Source: Lentisphaeria bacterium UBA7640 | GTDB lineage: Bacteria > Verrucomicrobiota > Lentisphaeria > Victivallales > Victivallaceae | Reading direction: 5' to 3' | DNA length: 45,993 nt | NCBI GenBank assembly: GCA_002483765.1 | Contig: DLIO01000111.1 | Coordinates: 25,108 to 71,100, forward strand | In this document: positions 25,594 through 35,654 of the stretch, in pieces | How the letters are laid out: every line of letters starts with the position of its first letter | How positions within the stretch are numbered: the first letter of the stretch is position 1 | Position numbers and translations under genes: made by a program | The notes under the pieces: model-generated | The model's database searches: none | What the model saw: the letters and a program-made list of their open reading frames with translations, nothing else | Told to the model about the DNA's origin: nothing

Positions 25594-27240
25594 ATGGATT
25601 TTGATGCACTAAATATATGGGGCCCCGGACAAATTTTTGCGTTCTCAGGTTTAGATGGTAAAACTATCTTTGACAGTAGTCTCGTTTTGCGCACCGCATT
25701 TGAGTTTTTGGGGTTTGAGATTAAACACCCAGAAAATGGTGGCAGTATAAAATTTCTAAATTTCAATAAAAACACAGATAATATTACTTTGGCTGGAGAT
25801 TTTTTCTACTTAGGAAAAAACAAGGGGGCATTTGTTGATAGTTGTCATTTACTTATTGAAGGAAAACTTCAAATTGAAGCTGGAAATTCCATAAAAGTGC
25901 TTACCACCAATAATCAGACGCTTATTGGAGAAAGAGATCACTTTTGTCCAGAACTCATTAATAGGAATATTGATGAAGTCATTCACGAACGTCGTCAGCA
26001 ACTACAGAAATTCCCTATTCCTACAAATTTATCCCAAAATACCAAGCGCACTTTGTTGAAAGCGTATTCACAATTGCGGACACAGTTTTGCAGTCCAGAA
26101 GGCATAATAAAAAAATTATGGACAACTCCTGATCGTTGGCCCCATCGCAGAATGTGGCTATGGGATTCTGTTTTTCATGCTGTCGGTGTTAGGCATCTGA
26201 ATATAAAAGTCGCTCGTGAAATTATTTCAGCGATACTTGAACTCGGTGGCAAAGATGGTTTCATCCCACTGGATGCGAGCCCGTATAAAAAAAGCGACGT
26301 TACCCAACCACCTCTGCTGGCATTAGGGGTAAGGTTGATACAGGAAATTGAACCAGATCGTGAATGGTTGAAGGCGTGCTATCCATTCTTGAAGGGTTAT
26401 ATCGAATGGGATTTGAAAAACCGTGACTCTAACGGTTCAGGCCTAGTTGAATGGCGTATTGAAAAGAATGAAAATTGCCGTAGCGGTGAAAGTGGCATGG
26501 ATAATTCTCCGCGTTTTGATGTTGCTACACAACTGGAAGCAACCGATTTTAACGCCTTTCTCTCAATGGAATGTGAAATCTTAGCGGATTTTGCAACAGA
26601 ACTTGGATTTTCAAAAGATGCGATATTATGGGAAAAAAGGCATAAGAGATTAAATCAATTAATTAACGAAAAACTGTGGAATGCAAAAGAAGGATTTTAC
26701 TTTGATTATGATATTGATCAAAATAAAATGTCCGAAGTTATGGCGAGTTCCGGTTTTCTGCCATTACTGTGCGGAGCTCCGACGCAACAGCAGGCTGCGC
26801 AAATTGCCGCACAGCTTAATAATCCACAAACCTTCAAAACTGCCTTTGCGGTTTCATCAATAGCGAGTTGTTGTGACAAATATTACTCTAAAGATATGTG
26901 GCGTGGCCCGGTTTGGATTAATATCAATTGGCTGATTGTGAGGGGGCTGAGACGTTACGGTTTCAACTCCGAAGCGGATATACTTGTGAGCCAAACAATT
27001 GCTGAATTAGAGAAAATGTATTTAAAGTACGGAGTGTTTTTCGAGTTTTACGATGACCGCGCCGAAGTTGCCCCCCCTGAGCTTCTACGCAAAGGGAAAA
27101 ATATACCTAATAGTTTTCATCAAGTATTTCATGAGTTTGGCTGGTCAGCAACGCTATATATCGATTTTGTATTCGAAAACAATCAATATAAAACAAAACT
27201 AAAGGTCAACAACTTAACCGTAGGTGGTGTTATGGCTTAG
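25594..27240 (+). CDS. GH63-like (alpha/alpha)6-barrel glycosidase, cytosolic
   Basis: A 548-residue protein without a signal peptide. A beta-rich N-terminal part (about 1-130) precedes an (alpha/alpha)6 toroid. Motifs typical of GH63/GH37-type inverting enzymes are RRMWLWDSVFHAVG (about 183-196, carrying the Asp of the W-D-S motif), GKDGFIPLDASPY, GESGMDNSPRFD (298-309), MWRGPVWININW and the late ELYxxF-like YGVFFEFYDD. Such enzymes cut alpha-gluco- or manno-oligosaccharides, including mannosylglycerate. It probably finishes, in the cytosol, the breakdown of sugars released by the secreted proteins downstream. The substrate is not known. Confidence 0.78.
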   Translation: MDFDALNIWGPGQIFAFSGLDGKTIFDSSLVLRTAFEFLGFEIKHPENGGSIKFLNFNKNTDNITLAGDFFYLGKNKGAFVDSCHLLIEGKLQIEAGNSIKVLTTNNQTLIGERDHFCPELINRNIDEVIHERRQQLQKFPIPTNLSQNTKRTLLKAYSQLRTQFCSPEGIIKKLWTTPDRWPHRRMWLWDSVFHAVGVRHLNIKVAREIISAILELGGKDGFIPLDASPYKKSDVTQPPLLALGVRLIQEIEPDREWLKACYPFLKGYIEWDLKNRDSNGSGLVEWRIEKNENCRSGESGMDNSPRFDVATQLEATDFNAFLSMECEILADFATELGFSKDAILWEKRHKRLNQLINEKLWNAKEGFYFDYDIDQNKMSEVMASSGFLPLLCGAPTQQQAAQIAAQLNNPQTFKTAFAVSSIASCCDKYYSKDMWRGPVWININWLIVRGLRRYGFNSEADILVSQTIAELEKMYLKYGVFFEFYDDRAEVAPPELLRKGKNIPNSFHQVFHEFGWSATLYIDFVFENNQYKTKLKVNNLTVGGVMA

Positions 27241-27359
27241 AAAATAACTCAAGTATGTAGGTCTGGAAAACATTTTTTCAGAAAAGATCGAAAATTTCAA
27301 CCCTAAACTAACTTTCGCAATTATTATTAAAAACGAACAAAAAATGGAGAACATTAAAG

Positions 27360-28088
27360 ATGAAAAAAGAAAACAAGAAAAACCATAAGTCGTTGACACT
27401 CAAAAACTTCACTTTGATAGAATTGCTGGTCGTAATTTCCATAATAGCAATCTTAGCGGCAATGTTACTGCCCGCCTTGAACAGTGCCCGCCGTAAGGCA
27501 TACCAGTCTCAATGCATCAATAACCAAAAACAAATTCTGGCTGGGATGATTTCTTATGCCGACGAACACGACGGCTTCCTCCCGCCCCGCGGTGGCGCTA
27601 GCCCCGTCCAATCTTGGGCGGAGATTCTGTGGCGGCACAAATTGGTTGCGGGTAAAAACTTCATCTGTCCTGAAGCTACAACATATCCCTATGTCAAATC
27701 CATACCCAGTCCAGTGGAATATAATTTTTCTTGGGGACATATTCATTATGGTGCCAATCCGTATTTTGTTAATACGGGGGAAATTTCAACTGTATTTCGT
27801 TTCAACTCCGGTAAGTCGCCGAGCTCTACTGTAGCCCTCGGCGATATTGATGGTAATTCTATCGGTGCGGCCGCCCCTCGTGGTTCACTCTGTTTCCGTC
27901 GTCCGTTAATTCAACTTCCTGCGGGAGGCACTTATAGTGATCGTCGTATCATCGATCGCCATAGTAATAGCAGTACAGTTATAGGCTGGGTAGACGGCCA
28001 TGCTTCAGTAGTTCGTAGCGGCTATTATCGCCTAATGAAAGGCACCAAGGACGAATTCTTCGACCCACGATTAATAAATCAACTTTAA
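27360..28088 (+). CDS. Pseudopilin of the H-X9-DG (DUF1559-like) type
   Basis: A 242-residue protein with a type IV pilin-like start: a 16-residue basic leader, then FTLIELLVVISIIAILAAML, with Glu at mature position 5. The residue before the cut site is Asn16 instead of the usual Gly. The C-terminal domain carries the DG motif (HSNSSTVIGWVDGHA, here H-x10-DG) seen in large pseudopilin families of Planctomycetes and Lentisphaerae. TGGAG precedes the start. It lies between the cytosolic glycosidase and the giant secreted proteins, so it may help to display or export glycan-degrading proteins; the function of the family is unproven. Confidence 0.88.
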   Translation: MKKENKKNHKSLTLKNFTLIELLVVISIIAILAAMLLPALNSARRKAYQSQCINNQKQILAGMISYADEHDGFLPPRGGASPVQSWAEILWRHKLVAGKNFICPEATTYPYVKSIPSPVEYNFSWGHIHYGANPYFVNTGEISTVFRFNSGKSPSSTVALGDIDGNSIGAAAPRGSLCFRRPLIQLPAGGTYSDRRIIDRHSNSSTVIGWVDGHASVVRSGYYRLMKGTKDEFFDPRLINQL

Positions 28089-28106
28089 ACAATTGGAATA
28101 ATCTCA

Positions 28107-31100
28107 ATGAATATAAAAAAAACATTGGCTAGCTTGTCGTTAATTGCAAGCTTAAGTTCTGTATCTAGTGCGCCCTTTAAAGCGGACGCTAACACTTTGC
28201 TACTTTCCGGGTTTGAAAATGGTTACAAACATGCGGATTACAGCTTAGGCTGGAATAAATTTGCAGGTAGCGGTGCTACCTTAACCGAAGGATATTACGG
28301 CAAAGGGCTTGATTTACGACAAAGTGGATTCACTATGGACAATCTCCAAGGTGACGATTACACTGCGTATTATGCGGGATGGGGGCTGTATCCCGACGGT
28401 AACGTTAATTATCGCCAGGGCACCTTCGAATGTTGGATCAAGCCGAACACCCCAAAAGACACTAGAGTTCCCAGTGGCAGTTTCGTCAATGCTTTCATTA
28501 CTCGTACTGTCAAACACGCCAAGGGTAATTACGTTGGCATGCGAATTGGATTCAATACTTACAACCTTAACTTCCTACTACCTTTTCTTAACGGCGAATA
28601 TCTAGAGGAGCGAATCATTTTTAACCAAGTAACTGGCCATAAGCGTGCATTGACTCAAGACTGGCATCACTTTGCTCTCAACTGGTCCCCAGGAGAAGGA
28701 ACTATCTATGTTGATGGTCGACTTGTTACTACGTGGGACATGACTGCCAAACATGGCTTAGCTATTGCTACAAACCCGGTTCGTTATCTACAGATGGCCA
28801 ACTGCATAATTGATGATTTACGTATATCTGATGTAGTCCGTTATCCTAATGAATTTGAACCAAACTGGCGCGATGGCAAGCGACCTGCAGAAGCCTTCAC
28901 TGGCGTACCTAACCTAAAAAGGTATCCACAAAAAATCGAAACGCCTTTCCGTATGGCTATTCCGAGCAAAGCACTTCCTCAAGCCACTAATGCCTTATTT
29001 GATCCCATAGCACGAAAACAATGGTTTTCTTCCAACCCTATTTCTGAAGTACGACTTTTCACTGGATTAGAGCGTAAAGAAATTACTGCTTTGCCCGTTA
29101 AAGATGTCAAAGACGATTCAGGAACTATCATGTTTTCTCAAAAATTCACTGGTATAACTACTGAAAACCGTATTTTCAATCTAACTTCAGATGCTATCCA
29201 ATGGGAAGTTAAATTGACCAATCATACCACAAAAGAGCAATGGCTAGAGGCGACTTTAGCCCTACCAGTACCTTTCGCTGTTACGGAGTATTTCGACGGG
29301 ACAGAACACCGCAAGGATCTTCGTTTTCAACGTTATCGTGATACTTACCGCAGTACTTTGCCTACTGTTGCTGCTACTGATGGTAAAAAATTTATGACTG
29401 TAGGACTTGATCCTTCTTGGCCCTACAATGATCTCGTCAATGTCTTTATTCCTGGAACAACCCCAATAATTGGCCAAGGAACACGGTTAGCCCTATCTCC
29501 GCAAGAAGCTTTTACTATTAAATTTGTTGTTAGCCGGGGAAATGGGGCGTTCGGAACACTTGAAGCCATCGATGCCTATCATCAGTTATTTCCTCAATTC
29601 TATCGATTAAACCCGAAAGTGCCACGCTACAGCTATCTACCGGCAACTCAATATCTGGCTTCATCGCCACAATTCATCAATATGCAAAGAGCAGGTTTTG
29701 CTGGTGGGCTTTGGGGGCACGGACCATCACATGCCAAGGGGAATGAGTTTGGCTCAGAAGCCTTCTGGGGTATGAAAAAATATCATGGAGAAAAATCTTA
29801 CGCTCGTGCTGCCAATCTAGAAAGAATATGGGGTAGCTTAGAACAACTCCGTCAATGCATATATTATGACCATAAACGTGCATTCGACCAGGCTTATCCT
29901 GTGAGACGTTTTCATTTTTGTCCCGATCAAATGCCAGTATGGTTAACTCAAGAATTGTGGTCAGGTTATGCAGCAAATGATGACCCGCTCTGCTTTGTAC
30001 AATATTACCTACCTAGATACTATTCGGTCAATGAATACCAGACTCCACTCGGACGTCATATAATCGATCAGACGACGAAATACTTTAATCATGGGATGAA
30101 AGGCTTTTCTCCTGGTTGGATAAATGATATGGGTACCAGCGGTGACTTATTTCGTTTCAATGATGAGATTGCAGGCAAAACTAATGGGCGTTCGTTCTCC
30201 CGTGACCTTGGTACGTTTGTCCGCGCTCCAATGGGACGTCAAGCACGTTATGAAGTCATCAACAACCTGGAAAGCAATAACTACAAAGCTTCAATATGGT
30301 CAGATGGTTCTTGGTTTTCCTACACAACACATGCCTATTCATCCGCAGTAGCAGTGGAAGGCGCACTTTATTTCGAAAATTTAAGTGGCAATGGCGCGGC
30401 CCTCGAGTATGCTAGGCAAACTCTTGGAGACAAACCAATTACGGCTATGACCGGACTCAGGCATTACGGTTTCCAACGTTTTCCCACTCCTCCCATTGAA
30501 CTTCGTGAACCGTCAATAATGCGTGAATTTTTACGTTACCATTTTGACCAGTTGATGCTGTATGCATTGGAACACGGGATTCAGCTTGACTCTGCCTCAT
30601 ATATGTGGGGAAAACAGAATATGCTGGAGCTTCAGCCGTTGTTAATCGAAAGCACTACTTTCGGACGTCACCTTCTAGGAGGTGGAACTATTAATAAGCC
30701 ACTCTGGCTGAAACGTGGCGGAGAAGGCTTTCGCACCGTGATTTTGGTGGGAAATAATCAAGCTCAAGCTAAACGCGCCGATATTGTGTTGGATAGCCGT
30801 TACGTGGGGGGCGACCTCATCCCAGGCAGTTATTACGGTGGAGAATGCCAAAGTGAAATCACCAATGGTAAAATTAAATTCAACGCAGTTATTCCGGCTC
30901 GGCGTGCTGAAGGCTGGAAAGCTTTGGCATTCTGGCACGGAAATGGTTCAATAATAACTACAAGCCGTTTTAGTGGCGATGGCTTGACTATGAACGTTGA
31001 ATTGGTAATAGAAAATAATAATGCCGGCAAATTAGAACTCAATCCATTCAAACCACTTTATCAGATCGGATCCATTATGGTCAATGGCAAACTCGCTAAT

Positions 31101-31838
31101 AGCGAAAAACTTGAACTTACCGCAGGGAAAAACATGGTAAAGGTACAGTATCGCAATCAAGTACTTCGCTTTAGTGCCGGCGAATTTGAACAACTCGAGC
31201 TGTTTAAAGGCAAAATGACTAACTTTAGGCTCATTGCTGATGTTGGAAATATCCATAAGGTTGCCATCCGTACTTGGCGTTTGGGCTTCGAACGCGGTAC
31301 TGCTGATTTACTGGCAGAATTTGCTCGACAGTACGACTGGGAAGATGGCATCTGTGGAAATACTGCTATGCCAGAATTTAGCCCTGAGTATGATCCGCTC
31401 TACAGCGGTTGGCAGATATTACTGGACGCAAATGCGGAAACTAACGGATGTACGATTGACTCGAATAAACGCTTGGTCGTAATCGCTGGTAGCAACCAAG
31501 GCGAAGCCAGACGGACAATGGTCGTGTTTCTACGTCAACTAGAACGCAAATACCCGATGGTTGGTGGACTATATCCCCTGACTGGAACGTTAAACTATGG
31601 TGTTAAAATCGATTTTGATAAGTTATTAAGAGAAAAAATGGTGGCAAATATATTTCGCAATATTAAAGATCAATACTTCTTGCTTAAGCCACTTTTAAAT
31701 CCCGAATATGAGTCTCTGTATGCGGATGAAAATCACGATTTCACTGGGCGCTACCGGCTCAAAACAATGCCGTTTCTGTTTGAACCAACCTATGACGATA
31801 ACTTTGTCCATGGATATTCTGGCAAGGCTCGTGATTGA
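28107..31838 (+). CDS. Large secreted protein with LamG-like domain, glycan-active candidate
   Basis: A 1243-residue protein with a signal peptide (about 1-21). Residues ~30-260 form a LamG/concanavalin-A-like domain (GKGLDLRQSGF, GTFECWIKPN, HHFALNWSPGEGTIYVDG, IDDLRIS). A beta-sandwich-like segment (about 270-490) comes next, then a large barrel-like core (about 510-900: GLWGHGPSHAKG, HFCPDQMPVWLTQELW, HGMKGFSPGWINDMG, GIQLDSASYMWG). There is a further beta-domain (900-1050) and a C-terminal part (VVIAGSNQGEARRTMVVFL, LERKYPMVGGLYPL). The core acidic residues in SPGWINDMG and LDSAS are candidate catalytic positions. The family cannot be named. It starts 18 bases after the pseudopilin gene. 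Confidence 0.65.
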   Translation: MNIKKTLASLSLIASLSSVSSAPFKADANTLLLSGFENGYKHADYSLGWNKFAGSGATLTEGYYGKGLDLRQSGFTMDNLQGDDYTAYYAGWGLYPDGNVNYRQGTFECWIKPNTPKDTRVPSGSFVNAFITRTVKHAKGNYVGMRIGFNTYNLNFLLPFLNGEYLEERIIFNQVTGHKRALTQDWHHFALNWSPGEGTIYVDGRLVTTWDMTAKHGLAIATNPVRYLQMANCIIDDLRISDVVRYPNEFEPNWRDGKRPAEAFTGVPNLKRYPQKIETPFRMAIPSKALPQATNALFDPIARKQWFSSNPISEVRLFTGLERKEITALPVKDVKDDSGTIMFSQKFTGITTENRIFNLTSDAIQWEVKLTNHTTKEQWLEATLALPVPFAVTEYFDGTEHRKDLRFQRYRDTYRSTLPTVAATDGKKFMTVGLDPSWPYNDLVNVFIPGTTPIIGQGTRLALSPQEAFTIKFVVSRGNGAFGTLEAIDAYHQLFPQFYRLNPKVPRYSYLPATQYLASSPQFINMQRAGFAGGLWGHGPSHAKGNEFGSEAFWGMKKYHGEKSYARAANLERIWGSLEQLRQCIYYDHKRAFDQAYPVRRFHFCPDQMPVWLTQELWSGYAANDDPLCFVQYYLPRYYSVNEYQTPLGRHIIDQTTKYFNHGMKGFSPGWINDMGTSGDLFRFNDEIAGKTNGRSFSRDLGTFVRAPMGRQARYEVINNLESNNYKASIWSDGSWFSYTTHAYSSAVAVEGALYFENLSGNGAALEYARQTLGDKPITAMTGLRHYGFQRFPTPPIELREPSIMREFLRYHFDQLMLYALEHGIQLDSASYMWGKQNMLELQPLLIESTTFGRHLLGGGTINKPLWLKRGGEGFRTVILVGNNQAQAKRADIVLDSRYVGGDLIPGSYYGGECQSEITNGKIKFNAVIPARRAEGWKALAFWHGNGSIITTSRFSGDGLTMNVELVIENNNAGKLELNPFKPLYQIGSIMVNGKLANSEKLELTAGKNMVKVQYRNQVLRFSAGEFEQLELFKGKMTNFRLIADVGNIHKVAIRTWRLGFERGTADLLAEFARQYDWEDGICGNTAMPEFSPEYDPLYSGWQILLDANAETNGCTIDSNKRLVVIAGSNQGEARRTMVVFLRQLERKYPMVGGLYPLTGTLNYGVKIDFDKLLREKMVANIFRNIKDQYFLLKPLLNPEYESLYADENHDFTGRYRLKTMPFLFEPTYDDNFVHGYSGKARD

Positions 31839-31846
31839 CCTTATAC

Positions 31847-31869
31847 TATATTTTAAAAAACAAAATATA
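31847..31869 (+). other. AT-rich hairpin between the two giant genes
   Basis: TATATTTT pairs with AAAATATA around seven bases, right after the stop at 31838. It may slow RNA decay or polymerase; there is no GC stem, so it is a poor terminator. Confidence 0.3.
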
Positions 31870-31944
31870 TTAATGGTTAACAAGATAAATGATAAATAAA
31901 GCCATGAGATTTTACTTGCCTCTATAAACAAAAGGAAAATAATA

Positions 31945-34900
31945 ATGAAAAAAGCATGCGCACTTTTTGTAGCTCTTCTTTGTATTGCGATACAAGCTGA
32001 AATGAAATTGTTTCCAGAAAACTGGTCGCGACAACCAATGATTGGAGTGCCGTTACTAGACAAGAAACCTGTTATAGATGGGAAAGTAACAGATGAGGAA
32101 TGGGACAAGGCATTCATGACAAGTGCTCTCTATTCTAAACAAACAGGTACCCTTGCTGAAACTCCTACAAAGCTTTATTTGGGGCATCGGAACGGAAATC
32201 TTTACGTCGCTTGGCAAATTACACGTCCTAAAAATTCCCCCAAGCCAAGAACAATGCATAAGCCAGGATATCATTCAAGCATTTGGCAGGCGAGAGATAT
32301 GGTGGAAATGGTGATTGAGTGCGGACTACGCGAGGACGGCTTAGCGCAAATGGCCATATTTGCTGGAAATGCCAATAGCGCTTGGAGCGATGCCATCCTA
32401 GGATTAGAAGGATATATGGACGCCACCTGGAAAGGTTCTTGGCAATATTTTTCTAGAAAGACGAATTTTGGTTGGGAGGGGGAATTGATGATTCCTGCCG
32501 ATCTTTACAAAAAAGCGTATTCCGCAAAGCCGGGTAATCAGTGGCGTTTTGATTTTATTGTTAATCGGGAAACCCCTGGGAGAGATTTGCTTTGTCTTGC
32601 AAATGTTTGGAGCTATGGCGGGAGCTATCAGAATTTAAATAAGGCTGTGTTAAATTTCCTTTCCGAACCGAAAGCCGTAAAATTAGAAAATATCGGAAAA
32701 TTAGAGGATGGAGGCATCGGTTTTAAGGGCAGAACTATAGGCACTGACGCTACGATAAACTATCAAATATTTGCAGGTGTTCCACCGAATGAATCGCAAA
32801 AAAGTTTTTTCGACGTATGGGATAGATTTGAACATTGTCGGCTCACTGGAGAAAAAATTCGGGAGGGTTCCCAAGTTATTTTTTATAAAGATGCCGAGCA
32901 ATATCAGAAAGATATCAATAAACGTTTTGATTTTATTCAATCTGGACAACTTAAAACCAACTCAGAAAGCGAGTTTAAATTCAAACTCCCTGAGAAATAT
33001 TCATCCGGTGAATTTGCAATAGGTTGGCAGATTAATGATAACAAAAACAATGTGCTTTTAAATCAGGCTACAAGCATAAATGTGCCATCTCCACTAGCAA
33101 CAGATATAACTGAGTTTTTTCTGGAGAAAAAGAAACTGAGAGTTTTATCAAGCGTTAGTAACGTGAATGGTATCATGAAGGGAGATGTTATTTCCTTTAA
33201 ACTTTTTGCAACTCCTAGAGAAAGCATGATATCCTCAAGACAAATAATTTTTGACGGAGAAAAAACTGATATAAGCGCTTTCCTTGATACTGAACGACTT
33301 AATCCCGGCAACTATATTGTGAGAGTAGGCGTGTCTCGTGCAGATAGGATTTTGATGGAACGTTCTTTTAATGGTACACGCCATCCAAATCCTATATGGT
33401 GGAATAACAAATTAGGTTTCGCGTCTGTGCCCCCAAAACCTTGGCCCCCTTTGGAGACTTCCTCTATCGCAGATGATAAACTTGGATCATGGTATCCGGT
33501 AACAAATCTCAAGCATCAGGTTTCCGTATGGGAAAGGGATATTTACTTTGGAGAAAGTTTTCTACCAGAATTGATAATAGCACGTGGAGAAAAGCTCGTA
33601 AATAAACCAGTAACACTTGAGCTTGAAGTGGATGGAGAAAAACAGATACTAAACAATATTGAATTCAAAGAGATCGCAAAAGACAAAATGGAGGTCGAAT
33701 ACATCTATTCGGGAGAGAGCCAAAAACTTAAGCTTCAAGCAACAATAAAGGTTGAATATGATGGACTTATCAGGACTAGACTTAAAATTATGCCACGAGG
33801 AACGAATGTGTCATTAGATAAGCTCTCCTTAAAAATACCAATACAAAAAGATCACGCCCTCTTTTATCGTCATGCGGATTTATATACCGCCGTCAGCCAA
33901 AAAAGTAACTCAGGCTTGGGAACCGTTAGCGACTGGGATAAAAAATATTCGGAAGGATTGCCTTTTACTTACAGTTTATTTGTCGGTAACAGCGACCGTG
34001 GTATTGAATGGCTGGCAGAAAATGACCGCTATTGGTCCAATTGTGATGAATCAAAGGCCATTTTCATAGAAGAAACAAAGGACACCCGCGATATTAGAAT
34101 TAATTTCGTCGATAAACCGATGAAACTCGAAACAGCAGTTATTTATGACTGGGGCATGATGCCTTTACCCATAAAAGATGCTTCGCGTGGGCACTATAAA
34201 TTTGGCGATTATTCAGGTGCTGCTGCTCATATTGGGAACTTCCAGGATGGTGCTAATAAGTTGGAAAAGGAACTCGAGATAGTGCGCAAAGGCTACTTCA
34301 ATGTGGGTTCAATATACGCAAATATGAATAAGGAAGGGCATTTTGGTTCGCCCCGCCCTTATTCCGAAAAATGGCTTAAATGTTTTAAGCAGACAGTTAA
34401 GCGACTTAAGGGGGCAAATGAAAACATTAAAATTCCGTATTATAGCTCTTGGGGAGTTAATCCTAGATTACCAGATGTCATTAATTTTTTCCCGGAAATG
34501 CTGATGGAGCCATTGTTTGATTGTGGTTTTGGCAACTACTGGCATAATGCAGGAAGTAAAGCATACCAAGACTGGTATCTTTACAACGTGAAATGGATGT
34601 TAAACGAAATAAAAGTTGACGGGCCTTATCTTGACGGGACATTCACTATTCGTTTGCTTACCAATGAATTATATGATTATGGATTTCAGAAAAACGGGCA
34701 ATTACATGGTTCGTATCCAGTTTTTGGCGTACGCGAATTTGCGAAAAGGCTTTATAGCATGACGCATGGAGGAGTTGTTGAAGATGGAATAGTCTCCTTG
34801 CATGGTGATGGAGCTTATTCCACCATGGCCTATTCCGATGTACTCGTCTTGGGTGAAAGCGAATACCAAAATGGTGACACAGTTAATACTGTGTGCACCC

Positions 34901-35448
34901 TGGATGATTACCGGATTAAGTTTGCAACATGGCAATTGGGGATAGCATCTAACATGCTCTGGCCCGGCTGGGCAAACTTGACAGTAAAGCGTAATGAAAT
35001 AAGGTCTTTATCCTTGCTTCATGATACTCGATTGAGTTCTTATTTCCACTACGCCCTGACTCCTTGGCAAAATATGTATGAACGGGAAGCGGAGCCTTGG
35101 GGGAAAATAACGGAAATTTTTAAGTCTATAGAACGGGCAACCGCAAAATGGATACCTTATTGGAAAAATAATAAAATCATTTGGACAGATAATTCTGAAA
35201 TTATTGGAAGCATTTACTTGCCTAAAAACAAAAAAACCAGAGCTTTAGTTATATTGTCAAATCGATCAGAAAAAGGGTTCATGACTAATTTGCATTTTGA
35301 CAAAGGGAAGTTAGGGTTTGTCAAACCTCGAATAAGAGTTATTGATGCTTTCCATGAGGTTAATATAACTCCAGAAAAAAAAGATGGTGCTTATAAAATC
35401 CAATTTTATCCCCAAAGCTATAGAATATTTGAAATAGTTAATTATTAG
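31945..35448 (+). CDS. Large secreted protein with CBM9-like domain and glycosidase-like core
   Basis: A 1167-residue protein with a signal peptide (cut near Ala18). Residues ~40-240 resemble a CBM9-type carbohydrate-binding domain (PVIDGKVTDEEWDKA, TKLYLGHRNGNLYVAW, GWEGELMIPADLY). A long beta-rich middle follows (250-760). A barrel-like region (about 770-1080) has NVGSIYANMN, PYYSSWGVNP, VDGPYLDGTF (two Asp near 892-898, candidate catalytic pair), VVEDGIVSLHGDG and NMLWPGWANL. It ends in a beta-domain (LVILSNRSEKG, YRIFEIVNY). This layout matches uncharacterised glycoside-hydrolase-like proteins (DUF6067/GH123-like), named by resemblance only. Confidence 0.65.
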   Translation: MKKACALFVALLCIAIQAEMKLFPENWSRQPMIGVPLLDKKPVIDGKVTDEEWDKAFMTSALYSKQTGTLAETPTKLYLGHRNGNLYVAWQITRPKNSPKPRTMHKPGYHSSIWQARDMVEMVIECGLREDGLAQMAIFAGNANSAWSDAILGLEGYMDATWKGSWQYFSRKTNFGWEGELMIPADLYKKAYSAKPGNQWRFDFIVNRETPGRDLLCLANVWSYGGSYQNLNKAVLNFLSEPKAVKLENIGKLEDGGIGFKGRTIGTDATINYQIFAGVPPNESQKSFFDVWDRFEHCRLTGEKIREGSQVIFYKDAEQYQKDINKRFDFIQSGQLKTNSESEFKFKLPEKYSSGEFAIGWQINDNKNNVLLNQATSINVPSPLATDITEFFLEKKKLRVLSSVSNVNGIMKGDVISFKLFATPRESMISSRQIIFDGEKTDISAFLDTERLNPGNYIVRVGVSRADRILMERSFNGTRHPNPIWWNNKLGFASVPPKPWPPLETSSIADDKLGSWYPVTNLKHQVSVWERDIYFGESFLPELIIARGEKLVNKPVTLELEVDGEKQILNNIEFKEIAKDKMEVEYIYSGESQKLKLQATIKVEYDGLIRTRLKIMPRGTNVSLDKLSLKIPIQKDHALFYRHADLYTAVSQKSNSGLGTVSDWDKKYSEGLPFTYSLFVGNSDRGIEWLAENDRYWSNCDESKAIFIEETKDTRDIRINFVDKPMKLETAVIYDWGMMPLPIKDASRGHYKFGDYSGAAAHIGNFQDGANKLEKELEIVRKGYFNVGSIYANMNKEGHFGSPRPYSEKWLKCFKQTVKRLKGANENIKIPYYSSWGVNPRLPDVINFFPEMLMEPLFDCGFGNYWHNAGSKAYQDWYLYNVKWMLNEIKVDGPYLDGTFTIRLLTNELYDYGFQKNGQLHGSYPVFGVREFAKRLYSMTHGGVVEDGIVSLHGDGAYSTMAYSDVLVLGESEYQNGDTVNTVCTLDDYRIKFATWQLGIASNMLWPGWANLTVKRNEIRSLSLLHDTRLSSYFHYALTPWQNMYEREAEPWGKITEIFKSIERATAKWIPYWKNNKIIWTDNSEIIGSIYLPKNKKTRALVILSNRSEKGFMTNLHFDKGKLGFVKPRIRVIDAFHEVNITPEKKDGAYKIQFYPQSYRIFEIVNY

Positions 35449-35654
35449 TGTAATATCGTAATGATTTTGTGTTTAAAAACACTGAATATGGGAGGACATT
35501 GACAAGAAAGTTTCATCGTTAAATTTAAAATAGAATGTGTTAATAATTTGAAAATGGCTTGAGTATATCGTTAAAGGTATAAAAAGTCATGTATAAATAA
35601 AGCAGTAAAGTCAAAATAATTGACAAAAATACAAAATAACCAAGGAGAACGAAG

